A stretch of 64,000 nucleotides of DNA, taken from NCBI GenBank assembly GCA_949361645.1, contig OX442422.1, positions 17,501-81,500 on the forward strand, in the 5' to 3' direction. Shown piece after piece: positions 1 to 11,685 of the stretch. The notes under the pieces were generated by a model. The model was not told where the DNA came from, did not search any database, and saw only the letters and a list, made by a program, of their open reading frames with translations. Numbering within the stretch: position 1 is the first letter of the stretch; each line of letters opens with the position of its first letter. The stretch is from Spongilla lacustris (Eukaryota; Porifera; Demospongiae; Spongillida; Spongillidae). Both the position numbers and the translations under genes were made by a program.

Positions 1-620
1 AATATACGTACACACTCTTGTTGGTATAATATACGTACACACTCTTGTTGGTATAATATACGTACACACTCTTGTTGGTATAATATATGTACACACTCTT
101 GTTGGTATAATATACGTACACACTCTTGTTGGTATAATATACGTACACACTCTTGTTGGTATAATATACATACACACTCTTGTTGGTATAATATACGTAC
201 ACACTCTTGTTGGTATAATATACGTACACACTCTTGTTGGTATAATATATGTACACACTCTTGTTGGTATAATATACATACACACTCTTGTTGGTATAAT
301 ATACGTACACACTCTTGTTGGTATAATATACATACACACTCTTGTTGGTATAATATACGTACACACTCTTGTTGGTATAATATACGTACACACTCTTGTT
401 GGTATAATATATGTACACACTCTTGTTGGTATAATATACGTACACACTCTTGTTGGTATAATATACGTACACACTCTTGTTGGTATAATATATGTACACA
501 CTCTTGTTGGTATAATATACGTACACACTCTTGTTGGTATAATATACATACACACTCTTGTTGGTATAATATACGTACACACTCTTGGTATAATATACGT
601 ACACACTCTTGTTGGTATAT
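1..620. repeat. 27-bp minisatellite, about 22 copies
   Basis: Head-to-tail array of a 27-bp unit (ATAATATACGTACACACTCT followed by TGTTGGT). Copies differ almost only at one CG dinucleotide (ACGTAC, ATGTAC or ACATAC), the pattern expected from CpG decay. One copy near 584 is shortened. The array is cut by the left edge of the window, so its full length is unknown. There are no spacers between units. Confidence 0.95.
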
Positions 621-2400
621 GTACAGTCCTGTGGTGTATGTATAGCCCTGTTGTACAGCCCTGTGGTATAATATGTACAGTCCTGTGGTGGTGTTCCCCA
701 CTTTAATGGTTACCATGGAGGTAGTGTATGCACTCAGCACAAGGTGTATGTACTGTTCCTTTCCTGTGGTATAATTCGTATGCCATCATGTATAGCCCTT
801 ATTATATATTGCTTATCAATTAAATCATAATGAATTTATGTACATGTATACATAATGAATAGCTCATAGAAATTGCATATGAGAATGTGTTTGGTGTTCA
901 TAAAAGAAATGTTGAGGAGTTGAGAAGTTGTTCGCACCATGTTCGAGGAGGTGGTAGTTCACAAAGCAAGGTATAGTTGAGGCTAGCTCTTCTTTGTATT
1001 TCGATAGCTCTTCTATGTAGCTTCAGTATCTCGATAGCTCTTCTTTGGTACCTTATCTGTAGCTCTTCGTAGCTTATCAGGATTTAGTTACTATAGCTCT
1101 TGGCAATCAGATCAGTATTATGTTTGCTGTGTAGGCATTTGATGTGATATCCTCAACACTTCCTCTCGCATCAGTTTCACTTTCATGACAGCAAGCTTTA
1201 TCTTATCAGTCAGCTGCAGCACACTGGCTTGAGGTGTATTCTTACTTTTATTTTCCTTTTGCATTTCATGTCCAGAAATTGTGGACATTGATGCATAACT
1301 CGGCGTACGATTGTGATAAAAAAAATCTAATTGCACCATTAAACTCACTAGGTACTTTAGAGATTTATCACGTTATTAAAACTGCTAATTAATTTATTAA
1401 AATATATTATTGTTATTGTCTTTTAATAAATGCATTGTATGTCTGCATGGCAGGGAAGTTAGGAATAGGCATCGCTGTTACATAACATCCTTCCAAACTA
1501 CAGCTATTGTCGATTTTAGGGATCTAAGCATACACATGCGCAACTCAAAACATTTAGTTGTACTCGTGCCCCTGCCATTGGATGCATTCTAGAGGTCACG
1601 TGATCTGTTATTTAACCATTTTGATCCATTGTATAGTAGTTGGGCGTAGCCTTTTGGCGGATCAAGCCTATGCCTATACCAAGATTTGTACCCATCGGAT
1701 AGTATTGTGGATATACAATTTAATAGCTCTACACTCGCTATCAATCTAATTCTTGGTATACGCTAGTCTCGCTAGCCAGACGTACAACATCGAACTTCAA
1801 CTGGATAGGCTTGAAACCCCCATAACGCGGAGTAGCTACTACATAATATGATATATAGGTGTGACTACGAGACTCGCTCGTTAAGATGCATGGGCGATTC
1901 CGTCCCTATATTATTATATAATTATATGTATTGTATATATATCTATCTGCATGTGCATCGCTCTGACGTTGACCACGATGACTGCCTTGTTTTGATAACA
2001 TACTAGAAGTTCTCGTGGAGGTGTGTTAAGGATATTGCCTTCCACTAGCTAAAGAATTAACATATGCATGGCGGCGGATATTCACAGCTGGACTCTCCAC
2101 TGTGTCCTGGCCCTATTATACTGTATATCGTCGATTAATGACTGTTTATGGATCAATTGGCAGGCAAGGTCAGCAGTCTCGTTCCCAGACCCAATATCTG
2201 CTACGAGGTAAAGACATTTCTATCCAGCTCCGCCGGAATTTTGGCTAGGGTATACAAGAAGGATGAACAGCCGTAAACGTATTCGGCAGTTGGCCTGAGA
2301 TGTGTGTGTTTGTTATGCCATGTGTTCTACTTTTTTATGATTGAGCGGCCGGAAGGAAAGCACATGCACCCACACCCAAATGCAAATACCATGCACGCAA
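621..2400. other. no assigned gene; AT-rich spacer
   Basis: Degenerate short repeats follow the array (variants of TACAGTCCTGTGG at 621-700, of GATAGCTCTTCT at 980-1090). An open frame on the minus strand at 1118-1348 ends in a lysine-rich, possibly helical stretch, but no family is recognisable and no start or splice context supports it. The rest shows no coding signal I can defend. Confidence 0.5.
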
Positions 2401-2439
<39 letters not shown>

Positions 2440-2740
2440 CATGCAAATATACACACACATACATACATACATACACACACATGTACATGCAAATACACAC
2501 ACACACACACATGTACATGCAAATACACACCCACACACATGTACATGCAAATACACACACACACACATGTACATGCAAATACACACACACACACATACAC
2601 ACACATGTACATGCAAATACACACACACATACACACATACACACACATACACACACATACACACACATACACACATACACACACACATACACACACATAC
2701 ACACACACATACACACATACACACACACATACACACACTT
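2401..2740. repeat. (CA)n with embedded 26-bp minisatellite
   Basis: A (CA)n tract is interrupted by repeated ACATGTACATGCAAATACAC units (about six), then by CACACATACACA variants. All six frames stay open across it, giving spurious His/Thr-rich and Cys/Val-rich open frames. Confidence 0.95.
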
Positions 2741-3210
2741 GACACAGGACTAGTACTTGCATGGGCATGCAGTTGAAGAAAAGAGCACCTATCCATCTAA
2801 TTTACTCCTACAAATACTAAAGCAATGGCACAAAAAAGGATGCCATGATGCAGCTCTGATCTGTCGAACAGATCGATGGCCGAAGGCATGAAGGCTGGTG
2901 ATCATGACTCATACACAATGGCAAGGATGCTGGATAGAAACTACAAGTATGTACTAGTCCTGAGGGGCCATGCATGTGAAACGTTTACATAACAGCCATA
3001 ACTAATGACCACATGCCACCACCCTAATTAAATAGGTGACCACAAAGATTTTGAGTCAGCTACATTCTCTGTTAGTACATGTAAAACCTTCTGAACTTTC
3101 CACATTTATCACACACATACACAACCAATACATAACCAAATAAATATAAATGCCACACCACAACTGTTACATTACCTATTACATACATCTGCAGAGCCAT
3201 GTACATATAG

Positions 3211-3450
3211 CTAGACCACATAAAGCCTTCCCTTTGAGTTGTTGCTGAAGTTTTTCACCAGGTGCATGTTGGAAGGGTGGCTGGCACAGTCCATGAGATG
3301 CAAAACTTTGTGTCCAGTCCCTGGTCCATACCAGGTGGTCATGTAGGTAAGCCTCCTCTCCTGGCAGACAACTGGTGTCTGTGCTATGTGTACAACCAAA
3401 CCAAGGAATTTTTCTAACCAAACTAATAAAGGTGGACACCACAGGATGTG
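3211..3450 (-). CDS. possible terminal exon of unknown gene
   Basis: An open frame on the minus strand reads through to a stop at 3211-3213. The last 52 codons look non-repetitive and protein-like (contains TWYGPGTGHKVLHLMDC). There is no convincing start codon, so if real it is a 3' exon whose upstream exons I could not find; 3451-3560 is open in another frame only. I do not recognise a family. It could equally be chance. Confidence 0.2.
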   Translation of the reverse strand, partial: HILWCPPLLVWLEKFLGLVVHIAQTPVVCQERRLTYMTTWYGPGTGHKVLHLMDCASHPSNMHLVKNFSNNSKGRLYVV

Positions 3451-3721
3451 ACAATTGTAGCCACTTTAAACAATTATTCTTTGGTCCTACATCTACATGC
3501 ATGTAACACGTAGATCTATCTCCTTCTAACTGTACCCTACATGTACATATATACATCAGAAACCTTTAAACTTAATTTGATTCATATCCCAGTGGCTGCC
3601 TCTGGGATGTGCTATCAAATTCCTCATCTCTAGGGATGTATTATCTTTTCCCAACTGTTCCACAAGGATATCTCCCATCCACCTTCACAAGGCACTCTCT
3701 CCTCTACCTCCACAAGGCTAT

Positions 3722-3980
3722 CTCACAAGGCTACCTCCCTCCACCTTCACAAAACTACCTCCCTCCACCTTCACAAAACTACCTCCCTCCACCTTCACAA
3801 AACTACCTCCCTCCACCTTCACAAAACTACATGTACCTCCCTCCACCTTCACAAAACTACCTCCCTCCACCTTCACAAAACTACCTCCCTCCACCTTCAC
3901 AAAACTACCTCCTCCACCTTCACAAAACTACCTCCCTCCACCTTCACAAAACTACCTCCCTCCACCTTCACAAGGCTGTC
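3722..3980. repeat. 23-bp minisatellite, about 10 copies
   Basis: Tandem unit CTCCCTCCACCTTCACAAAA plus CTA, about ten copies with one small insertion (ATGTAC near 3830) and one copy lacking CCT near 3910. Flanked by looser versions of the same motif from 3650. Confidence 0.9.
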
Positions 3981-6274
3981 ACCATTTCCACCTTCCCCAT
4001 GTGGATATAGTAAAAAAGTAGGTTGTTACCGCATGTATTCCTCACGTGATATATCCTTATAAGGTTCGTCTCTGTGGAACGGGGTTTTTTTGCTGTATTG
4101 GTAGTTTTCATTCTGCAGAGATGAAAAAATATATAGACACGCACAGATACAGATACGTAAGTACTATTAGTTGCAACAAAAAAATAGAACAAAAATATGG
4201 CGTCAGGTTTGCACGTAAGGACATGCCCATCTTTACAAATATTAATGAAGGTAGAACAGGTGCAAAAATGTGGCTTTGCTATAGGTATTACATCCACGAA
4301 CTCGTTGTGGTAGAATTAGCAATATATATAGGTGAGTAAGCCGGAATCGAATCGTTTAAAACCAACGCAACCAAAACAAGCCGTTGTAGAATCCATGTAC
4401 ATGTACATATAGGTAGCTAAAACACTCCGAACATGATCGCGCCCTACAGCTAGGGCTTAAAAAGAATGTTGGAGCAGCCGAGTAGGCCTACTACCAAAAA
4501 AAAGTACAATCCGTTATCGCATCGATATTGCCACCCATGCACACGCACAACAGTCGAAATCAGACGCACATGTGTAACAAGCTATCAAGTATCGAACGTT
4601 CGTTGCTAGGATTCATACCGTGGTCGGTGATTTGTGCCTTCTTGTTTGAAAACCTTCATCGCGGCAGGGCACGCACGCGGCGTTTGTCGATTTATTATTG
4701 AATATTATTATTAACAAAGACATATGTACCTTAATGATAAAAGTGATCAGGGAAGCGAGGGTAAAAGGGTCATGAACGTTAGAATATGTCACACTCCAGC
4801 CCTAATGGTTTTACTAACAGCAGTTAGTCTTTCCTTTTTGATATCTAGCTTGGATTTTCGTCAGGAAGCATAAATGTCTTGAAAAACCCTCATTTTTAAA
4901 ATCAAAATCCATACATGTCTATGGAAACACTGAAATTCTGATGAGGAAGCGTCAGGAAGAGGGCTAATTTTTTTGTTTAACGACAGAGGTATACCTTATG
5001 ATCCTCTTCATCATAAAGTTCTTTTTCCTTGTCATGGGCATCTTTTCCTGAGTGACAGTGATCAAAAGAGTGTCATCCTCCATACATTTCAATGGACGCG
5101 TGCACGGTAATGAAACGGGAAAAACGTCATAACGCGTCAGGAATTAGTAATGAAGGCATGCAATTTCTGGCCATGTATTTTATTTTTACTTTCCTTTTTA
5201 ATCATTTTTATTTGTCCTTTTGTTACTTTATTGATTTACTTTTATTTTGATGTATTTGTTAAAAGCATCCAGCCAGAATGAGTATATTGTTAAAACAACA
5301 CCTGGCACTAGTTGGCAGCCCTCACCTAGCTCATCACCAAATTGATGCCACTCCACATCACTGCCACCTCACCTCTGCACGACCACCTGAAAGGGCCCTC
5401 GGATTAATAACTCATCCTGCACATCAGATGGACTGCATCACCATCAGCTCTGCACGACCACCTCCCAGTACCACACCACCACCACCTCCATACAGACACC
5501 ACCAGGTGTGGTCTTGAGTGCCCATTCACAGGAAGAGTGCCCATTGGTGTTGAATCTAATTAGGTGGAGGGATGACATTTGTGCTGTACAGAAGAAACGT
5601 CTGTACGCTGTACTGATCAGTGAAGTTGGTGTGCAGTAAAAACGAAATCTGCGCTATGCTCATTCAAACACTTCTAGCTTATGCCTGCGTGTTCCTTTAA
5701 TTTGTACCTTCTTATTTCTGGACGTGTTCTTTTGTACCTTCTTATTCTTTCTATTTCTGCACGTGCTCTTTTGTACATTCTATTTTTGGGTGTACCTTCT
5801 TATCGTATTTATACTAGTAATTTTATTACTGATATACTAACAATTACATTGAATATCAAGTACTGTAAAGCCGGGAAGTTCGCACTATCAGATGAAAATG
5901 AGTATACAACTCAGTTTAACAGTCCTACATAAATGGGCTTCTTCATTTGCAAATTCAGGACTGTGAGTTGCAGGACCGTACCTTTAACATACTGCATGTA
6001 CCTTGTTTCCTTGCTTTTTGCACCACCAACCACCAATCACTTTCTCGTAAAGATAGCCAGCCTCGCCATTAGGGCGCATAGCTTGAGAGTCCCGTGATGC
6101 GAGGTAGGCAATATGGCTTAGTGTAGTGCTCCGACGAAATGCTCTGTTTGGGATCCCGCAGGAATTGGAAACGGCACACGTGAGCCGTAGACGCCTATAC
6201 TTCATTGAGTCTGCCATCCGCGCACTGATTACTAATTGAGCGGTAGCTGTAGGCTTGTAGCTCTCCTCTCCTTT

Positions 6275-6310
<36 letters not shown>

Positions 6311-6588
6311 CAGCGTCGGAAGTCTCCGGGAACCAGCCCCCGGCGTTGAGCGCAAGTAAATTTTATAGTGTATCATTGAAGCTCGTGGCTATATAGCTTC
6401 ATTAGGTCGGTCGTATGGATTTTCGAAGTACGAGCGGATTTTCGCTAATTGTACATTAATTAGTTCGTACAGTTGTTGCCGCGCCGCTACGCAAATACTT
6501 CACTGTAGTTGTAAACACGGCTTACTTACCCAAATAGTGCTACTGCAGGTGTTAACTGCATGTAGACTAAGACAGCTCAATTCATTAA
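3981..6588. other. no assigned gene; contains poly(T) tract
   Basis: Mostly AT-rich and stop-dense in all frames. A pure T run of about 35 bp lies at 6273-6307; seen from the minus strand it would follow a potential A-tail, so a retroposed sequence at about 5990-6310 is possible. I found no tRNA-like A/B boxes there and leave it unclassified. A proline/histidine-rich stretch at 5280-5515 is low complexity. Confidence 0.5.
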
Positions 6589-6598
6589 TTATATAAGG
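6589..6598 (+). promoter_or_regulatory. candidate TATA box of sulfotransferase
   Basis: TTATATAAGG lies 28-37 bases upstream of the ATG at 6626, so transcription would start within a few bases of the coding start. Position and sequence only; no initiator was demonstrated. Confidence 0.35.
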
Positions 6599-6625
6599 TC
6601 GCACTCCCTGTACGATATACTGATC

Positions 6626-7618
6626 ATGGCTACTATTCACTTACCTGACCAGGAGCCGCGCGCGGCGTCAGAATTTAAAAATGCTACGTCGTCATGGACG
6701 GTTGAAGAACAAATCCAGGAGCTGGGAAAGGGGATGACGTCGACGGTAGAAAGGTTTAACAAACCGCTCTGCTTCTCACCTCGTCCCACCGATGTGACAA
6801 TCGTAACCGCGCCAAAATCAGGAACGACTTGGACGTCCCATATTTGCCACCAGATTCGAACCAAAGGTGCGGAACCAGATTTCGAAAACCAAGTGCCCGA
6901 CGTCACCATGGTGTTGGATATAGCTGATATTTTTGACGTTAAGCCGGACGCAATGGTTCAACCGGCGGAACCAAGAATTTACTGCACGCATCATAAATAT
7001 GCAACAACTCCAAAGGGAGGGAAACTGTTATACTGTTTCAGGGATCAAAAAGATACGCTTTGCTCCTACTACCCGTTCTATGACTGCTTTGTATTTCTGA
7101 AAGGAAAAGTTTCTTTAGCTGTATTTGCCGAGTACCTTACCAAAAAACTACAGTGGACAGCCAATACCTTGCGCGATCTGCTAGCGTGGTGGGAACATCG
7201 TCACGATAAAGATGTACTCCTCCTGTTCTATGATGACCTCAAGGAAGACCACACTGGGTGTGTGAGACGGATTGCCAAGTTCATGGGTGTGGATTGCGAT
7301 GAAGAAACCATTGCTCGCGTTGTGCACACCACAACACACGCTGAGATGGTCAGGCACCACTCAAAGTTTGATTTCCATAATTTGATTTTAGCCATTGCAA
7401 AGGTACTTGGAGAAGAACCGCCATCTGAGTTCACCGGTAGGGTGCGCAAAGATGGAGGGAAGTCAGGTGATGGTCAGAAGCTCCTCCCACTGGAGGTGCA
7501 GCAAAGTATTGATCAAGAGTGGCATGACATCATCACCACTAAGCTAGGCTTTGGTGACCTCAAAGAGATGAGAGCAGCCTGGAAACAAGAAGTAGGTACA
7601 CTGCAAGATATTCATTGA
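6626..7618 (+). CDS. cytosolic-type sulfotransferase (SULT-like)
   Basis: Intronless 330-residue protein, close to the usual 290-310 of the cytosolic sulfotransferase family, which transfers sulfate from PAPS to small acceptors. The 5'-phosphosulfate-binding loop is clear (TAPKSGTTW, residues 61-69). The region holding the catalytic His is CTHHKY (about 120-125). The 3'-phosphate site is CFRDQKDTLCSYY (137-149), and the C-terminal PAPS-binding glycine motif appears as VRKDGGKSGDG (about 273-283) rather than the vertebrate RKGxxGDW form. There is no signal peptide or membrane segment, so it should be soluble. The ATG is the first in frame and sits just after a TATA-like element. Lack of introns beside intron-rich neighbours suggests either an ancient intronless family or a retrocopy; no A-tail is visible downstream. 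The acceptor substrate cannot be read from sequence. Confidence 0.9.
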   Translation: MATIHLPDQEPRAASEFKNATSSWTVEEQIQELGKGMTSTVERFNKPLCFSPRPTDVTIVTAPKSGTTWTSHICHQIRTKGAEPDFENQVPDVTMVLDIADIFDVKPDAMVQPAEPRIYCTHHKYATTPKGGKLLYCFRDQKDTLCSYYPFYDCFVFLKGKVSLAVFAEYLTKKLQWTANTLRDLLAWWEHRHDKDVLLLFYDDLKEDHTGCVRRIAKFMGVDCDEETIARVVHTTTHAEMVRHHSKFDFHNLILAIAKVLGEEPPSEFTGRVRKDGGKSGDGQKLLPLEVQQSIDQEWHDIITTKLGFGDLKEMRAAWKQEVGTLQDIH

Positions 7619-7910
7619 TTGGGACGTGGTAACTCTATGTATGCACATGTGTACATTTGACCAGCATAGATTCACTGAAGATAGCTCAGTTAGTGTTTCA
7701 GTGTTTCATGGCACCCTCTATACATGCATGCATGCCATGTACAAAAAGAGCTCTAGACAAACTGTTCAGTATGATTTAAAAGGAGGCTTTAGGTTTGGAA
7801 GTCCGATTCTTGACTATAGTATACTTGGGCCAACGCAGTCAGCAATTTGTTTGAGGGTGGCTGGAGTGAGGCATCTCCAAGGACGTCAACACAACGCTTT
7901 AATCCCCTCC
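7619..7910. other. 3' flank of sulfotransferase, no gene seen
   Basis: No further coding signal. No perfect AATAAA was found in the first 150 bases after the stop. Confidence 0.4.
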
Positions 7911-8150
7911 TACTCTCTCTGATCCCTCCTCCTCCCTCTGATCTCCTCCTCCCTCTGATCTCCTCCTCCCTCTGATCTCCTCCTCCCTCTGATCTCCTCC
8001 TCCTCCCTCTGATCTCCTCCTCCCTCTGATCTCCTCCTCCCTCTGATCTCCTCCTCCCTCTGATCTCCTCCTCCCTCTGATCTCCTCCTCCCTCTGATCT
8101 CCTCCTCCTCCCTCTGATCCCCTCCTCCCTCTGATTCCCCCCGCCCCCCT
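7911..8150. repeat. 17-20-bp pyrimidine-rich minisatellite
   Basis: About 13 copies of CTCCTCCCTCTGATCTC with an occasional extra CTC. The plus strand is almost pure pyrimidine apart from the GA of each unit. The unit closely resembles the array at 27405-27695, so the two probably share an origin. Confidence 0.9.
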
Positions 8151-8399
8151 CTCCCACTTTGAAACTCCTTCCTACGCCGCTGCTCAGTACGAAGCATTTC
8201 TCCAGACCCACTTTTCGCGTAGCGGTGATGTAATCCATCCGCTGCTGTGAACATCTGGGTCTGGGTACGAGACTACAAGCGTATGCAAATTGATCACGTT
8301 CCATATATTGGATGAAAATCCAGGCAAAAGTATATTACATCAGCACATAAGCTCATTTTCTTAACTACCTACATGCTGTACAAAAAAATGTGCATGATG

Positions 8400-9197
8400 T
8401 TATTTTGGGCAATCCTTTTGGGCATTATAATCGAGAAAACGCTTGCACTTCGTAGTGATTGTGCTCTTGATAGGGTAGGCTGATACTATTTTTCTGTCGG
8501 TAGTGAGAAGGAACTGAAGATTGAAATCCTCATTCTTGTCCTTTTGGAAAACGTTTTTCACACAAACTTCTGTTTCCTTGACGTGTTTGCTGTCCCCTAA
8601 TTTGCATTTATTGTACACTTCCTGCAGCTGCTTAACAGTTTCAGGTATGCTCTTCCTGAAGAAGCACTGTGCGTCTGTACTTGGTTTAGTCACCCATTTT
8701 GCAGGTTCATTCACATCTTTATTGTTGCGTACTTCAACACTACATGGTGATGTACAGCACGTCAACGTGTTAAGAGATTTTGCAATAACTGCAATGAGAG
8801 GCTACTCAATTTTAAAGCAAACATGGAAATTATGGTGTGCTTACCTTGAAGATTACTGGTGACTTTTATCTGTGCTGAAGCAGGGTTATTACCACCAGGT
8901 TGTGCGTGAAACCCTTCAGCCTCTGCAGGATTACTATTAAGCTTGATCTGTCCACAGAATATGTGGGTTAAGGGAATTGGAGGTGTCCCAGATGACAAAT
9001 CAGCAGTTTGTGTTGGACTTGTCACTGTACAGCTAAATGTGGCAGGGTTTACGTTATTGGCAGCCTATACATAAAAGCAACCATATTGGTAAATACATAC
9101 AGTACTACATCACATGCGAATATTATACCTCTGTTCTGTGTAGAAACAGAATAAATAGGAACAGGCAGACCATTTCTGTCTTCTTTTCAATCTTCAT
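8400..9197 (-). CDS. small secreted protein, family unknown
   Basis: Three exons: 9129-9197, 8845-9064 and 8400-8788. Phases fit (0, then 1) with canonical sites: donors GAG|GTATAA and AAG|GTAAGC, acceptors TATAG| and TTGCAG| after a pyrimidine tract. The spliced product is 225 residues. Residues 1-20 form a classic signal peptide (charged MKIEKKTE, then a leucine/phenylalanine core), so the protein should be secreted or luminal. The mature part has about nine cysteines, including a CC pair and a CxxxC in exon 3, and an Asn/Pro/Gly-rich stretch at the end of exon 2. No domain is recognisable. A foldback element begins only about 35 bases upstream of the ATG, so the promoter may lie in or beyond it. 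An exon-like piece at 17637-17690 ends in a similar Asn-Pro motif and could be a relative. Confidence 0.6.
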
Positions 9198-9231
9198 TTT
9201 GCTTCACCTTACGTGTAACAAAGCGTGATAC

Positions 9232-9585
9232 GGCAGCCAAAAATGAACCACTTACTGAAAAGTTTAGTTGTTGCTCACAATGATAAATTGCTTAGTTATA
9301 TAGCACCATGACACACCCACTTATTAGTAAAGCTAGAGGAATCGAAAGAGGAAAAGGTTACACATGTTTACACAATGTGTACACTAGGTTTGCTATAAAC
9401 AGGAGGAAAAGGTTATATGCATAGCATCCTATGTATGTTAATTGTGTAAACATTTGGAACCTTTTCCTCTTTCGATTTCTCTAGCTTTAATAATGAGTGG
9501 GTGTGTCATGGTTGCTACATAACAATGCAATTTGATTTACATCATTGTGAGCTGCTTCAGTAAGTGGTTTACATTTGGCTACTGA
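9232..9585. mobile_element. foldback MITE, about 354 bp
   Basis: The two halves are inverted copies: left GGCAGCCAAAAATGAACC pairs with the reverse complement of the right end (CAGTAGCCAAATGTAAACC). The inner parts (CCATGACACACCCACTTATT and GAGTGGGTGTGTCATGG) pair as well. The arms are over 100 bp and diverged; there is no coding capacity. The right end directly abuts the truncated beta-helix gene copy; the left end lies just upstream of the secreted-protein gene. Confidence 0.75.
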
Positions 9586-9895
9586 CACTGCCACTAACAA
9601 ACCAGAGCTTTGGGGACGAAAGATGGGATTGGGAAGGGGGAGGAGAGAGTGGAGTGGTTGAACATCATTGATCACAATTATAGTTTTGTAAAGGTACACA
9701 TACCAGTGTTGTATTTCCACCTTCTGTTGGGAGGGAGGGGTAGTTGAGGACAGACATGCAGGTGTGCACGGTGTGGGTGTAGGTGAGGATGGTGACCCAC
9801 CAGATGCCTTGGTATGGGGCCCTCAAAGATCTGAAACAAGTAGAGTGTGAGGCACGTGTGGTGTGTGTGGTGTGAAGTGTGGTGTGTGAGGTGTA

Positions 9896-11187
9896 CAGTG
9901 CATAACATGCTAGTTGATGATAAAATTTTTTGCATCACTTTTACATTTGAGTGGACTTTTTAACAAAATGGTTTGGGATATCCAAAATCTAATTACAGAA
10001 TATTGTTTATGCATCATCTGGCATTAAAAGTACAAAACCACAACTGCTCACGTGACTTCCTGATTGCATAGCGTTTCATTTTCAGTAACTACCCTAAATA
10101 AGTAGTTTTTAAGGGATTTCTCCACCGTTACATGCTGGATTGCGATGAAATTCGGTGTGTAAGTGTAGCATGGCCCCTTATCGAAAACTGCCGTGTCCGA
10201 TTTCGAATGCGGGAAACAGTTTTGGTATTGGCATCCTTTAAGGACAGATTTTAGAGGGAATTGTGCTTAGTATGGAGTTTCGTTGCGTGCACGATCTGAG
10301 GTCCCAGGATCAGCAAGTAGATAGTAAAATGATGGTTAAATCCAAGGCAGTTGCATTCGTGACTTTACTGATGGTTTGGCAGCGAATAGAAAGCCTCTAA
10401 GTCGGAGGATGAAAAAAAGTCGGCCATATACAATGAATAACATTATAAAGTTGACGTCATTGGCTGCAACGTGGGAGTGGTAGCGTTCTTTTCAGAACCA
10501 AACCCTGCTGGAGACCACAAGCGGGCGATAAATCAGATATAGGAAAGCATCATCACCTATTTGGGCACCTCTGAAGAGGAAAAAAACCGTTGTCGACTTG
10601 ATCACCACTCCCACAAAATACAATGACGTCAACTTTATAATGTTATTCATTGTATATGGCCGACTTTTTTTCATCCTCCGACTTAGAGGCTTTCTATTCG
10701 CTGCCAAACCATCAGTAAAGTCACGAATGCAACTGCCTTAGATTCAACCATCATTTTAATATCTACTAGCTGATCCTGGGACCTCAGATCGTGCACGCAA
10801 CGAAACTCCATACTAAGCACAATTCCCTCTAAAATCTGTCCTTAAAGGATGCCAATACCAAAACTGTTTCCCGCATTCGAAATCGGACACGGCAGTTTTC
10901 GATAAGGGGCCATGCTACACTTACACACCGAATTTCAGCGAAATCCAGCATGTAGCGGTGGAGAAATCCCTTAAAAACTACGTATTTAGGGTAGTTACTG
11001 AAAATGAAACGCTATGCAATCAGGAAGTCACGTGAGCAGTTGTGGTTTTGTACTTTTAATGCCAGATGATGCATAAACAATATTCTGTAATTAGATTTTG
11101 GATATCCCAAACCATGTTGTTAAAAAGTCCAATCAAATGTAAAAGTGATGCAAAAAATTTTATCATCAACTAGCATGTTATGCACTG
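9896..11187. mobile_element. 1.29-kb foldback element, TA target site
   Basis: An almost complete palindrome: arms of about 600 bp on each side of about 10540. Ends are CAGTGCATAACATGCTAG and its inverse, flanked on both sides by TA (9894-9895, 11188-11189). TA duplication and CAGT ends fit the Tc1/mariner group. There is no transposase frame, so it is non-autonomous. It is inserted in the intron of the truncated gene copy. Confidence 0.85.
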
Positions 11188-11685
11188 TAGTATGTGGTGT
11201 GAGGTATGTGAGGTGTGGTGTGTGTGTGTGAGGTGTAGTATGTGGTGTGCGGTGTGAGTGGTGGTGAAGGGGAAATTTTTGTGAAGGAAGCGAGGGGGGG
11301 CATAAAACAAAGTGGAAGACACCATCCCCCCAACTTTGAAGAGCTCATTGAGAGCCTCACGAATATGCTATTATTATTTTCAGGGGGGTCTAGGGGAAAA
11401 CGTTATGAGGTATCAAAGTTAGGGGGGGGGGGGGGGGGGGATCTTGGCGAATTTTTGCTCATCACTTTTCTGAATTTTTTACACTTCAGCTCGCACTACA
11501 GCAACATAATGATGGAATCATACTGTTTGTAGTGTTCATGGGTGTCCAATTCGTGCAAAGATAGGGCTTAACTGCCTATCTAGTGCGATTGTAACTTTTG
11601 TAAGCTATTTCATCGTGGAAAGCATATTATCACGTGACTGAGACACAATTCGTGGGCGTTGCCTTTTCACTACCCAGTACTAGTA

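Noticed and set aside
1..620. CRISPR-like array
   Set aside because: The 27-bp repeats are directly adjacent with no unique spacers, and the DNA is eukaryotic; it is a minisatellite.
1118..1348. 76-codon frame as a small gene
   Set aside because: No splice, promoter or family support; kept only as a note in the spacer entry.
2304..2796. His/Thr-rich and Cys/Val-rich proteins
   Set aside because: Translation of (CA)n/(GT)n in different frames; the same applies at 24562-24852, 28240-28580, 31600-32230, 44940-45360 and 63200-63490.
5984..6376. Gene with poly-lysine stretch
   Set aside because: The lysines come from the poly(T) tract; the remaining frame has no recognisable domain.
7789..8304. 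Glu/Arg/Gly-rich 171-codon frame
   Set aside because: It is the pyrimidine-rich minisatellite read on the other strand; also at 27181-27767.
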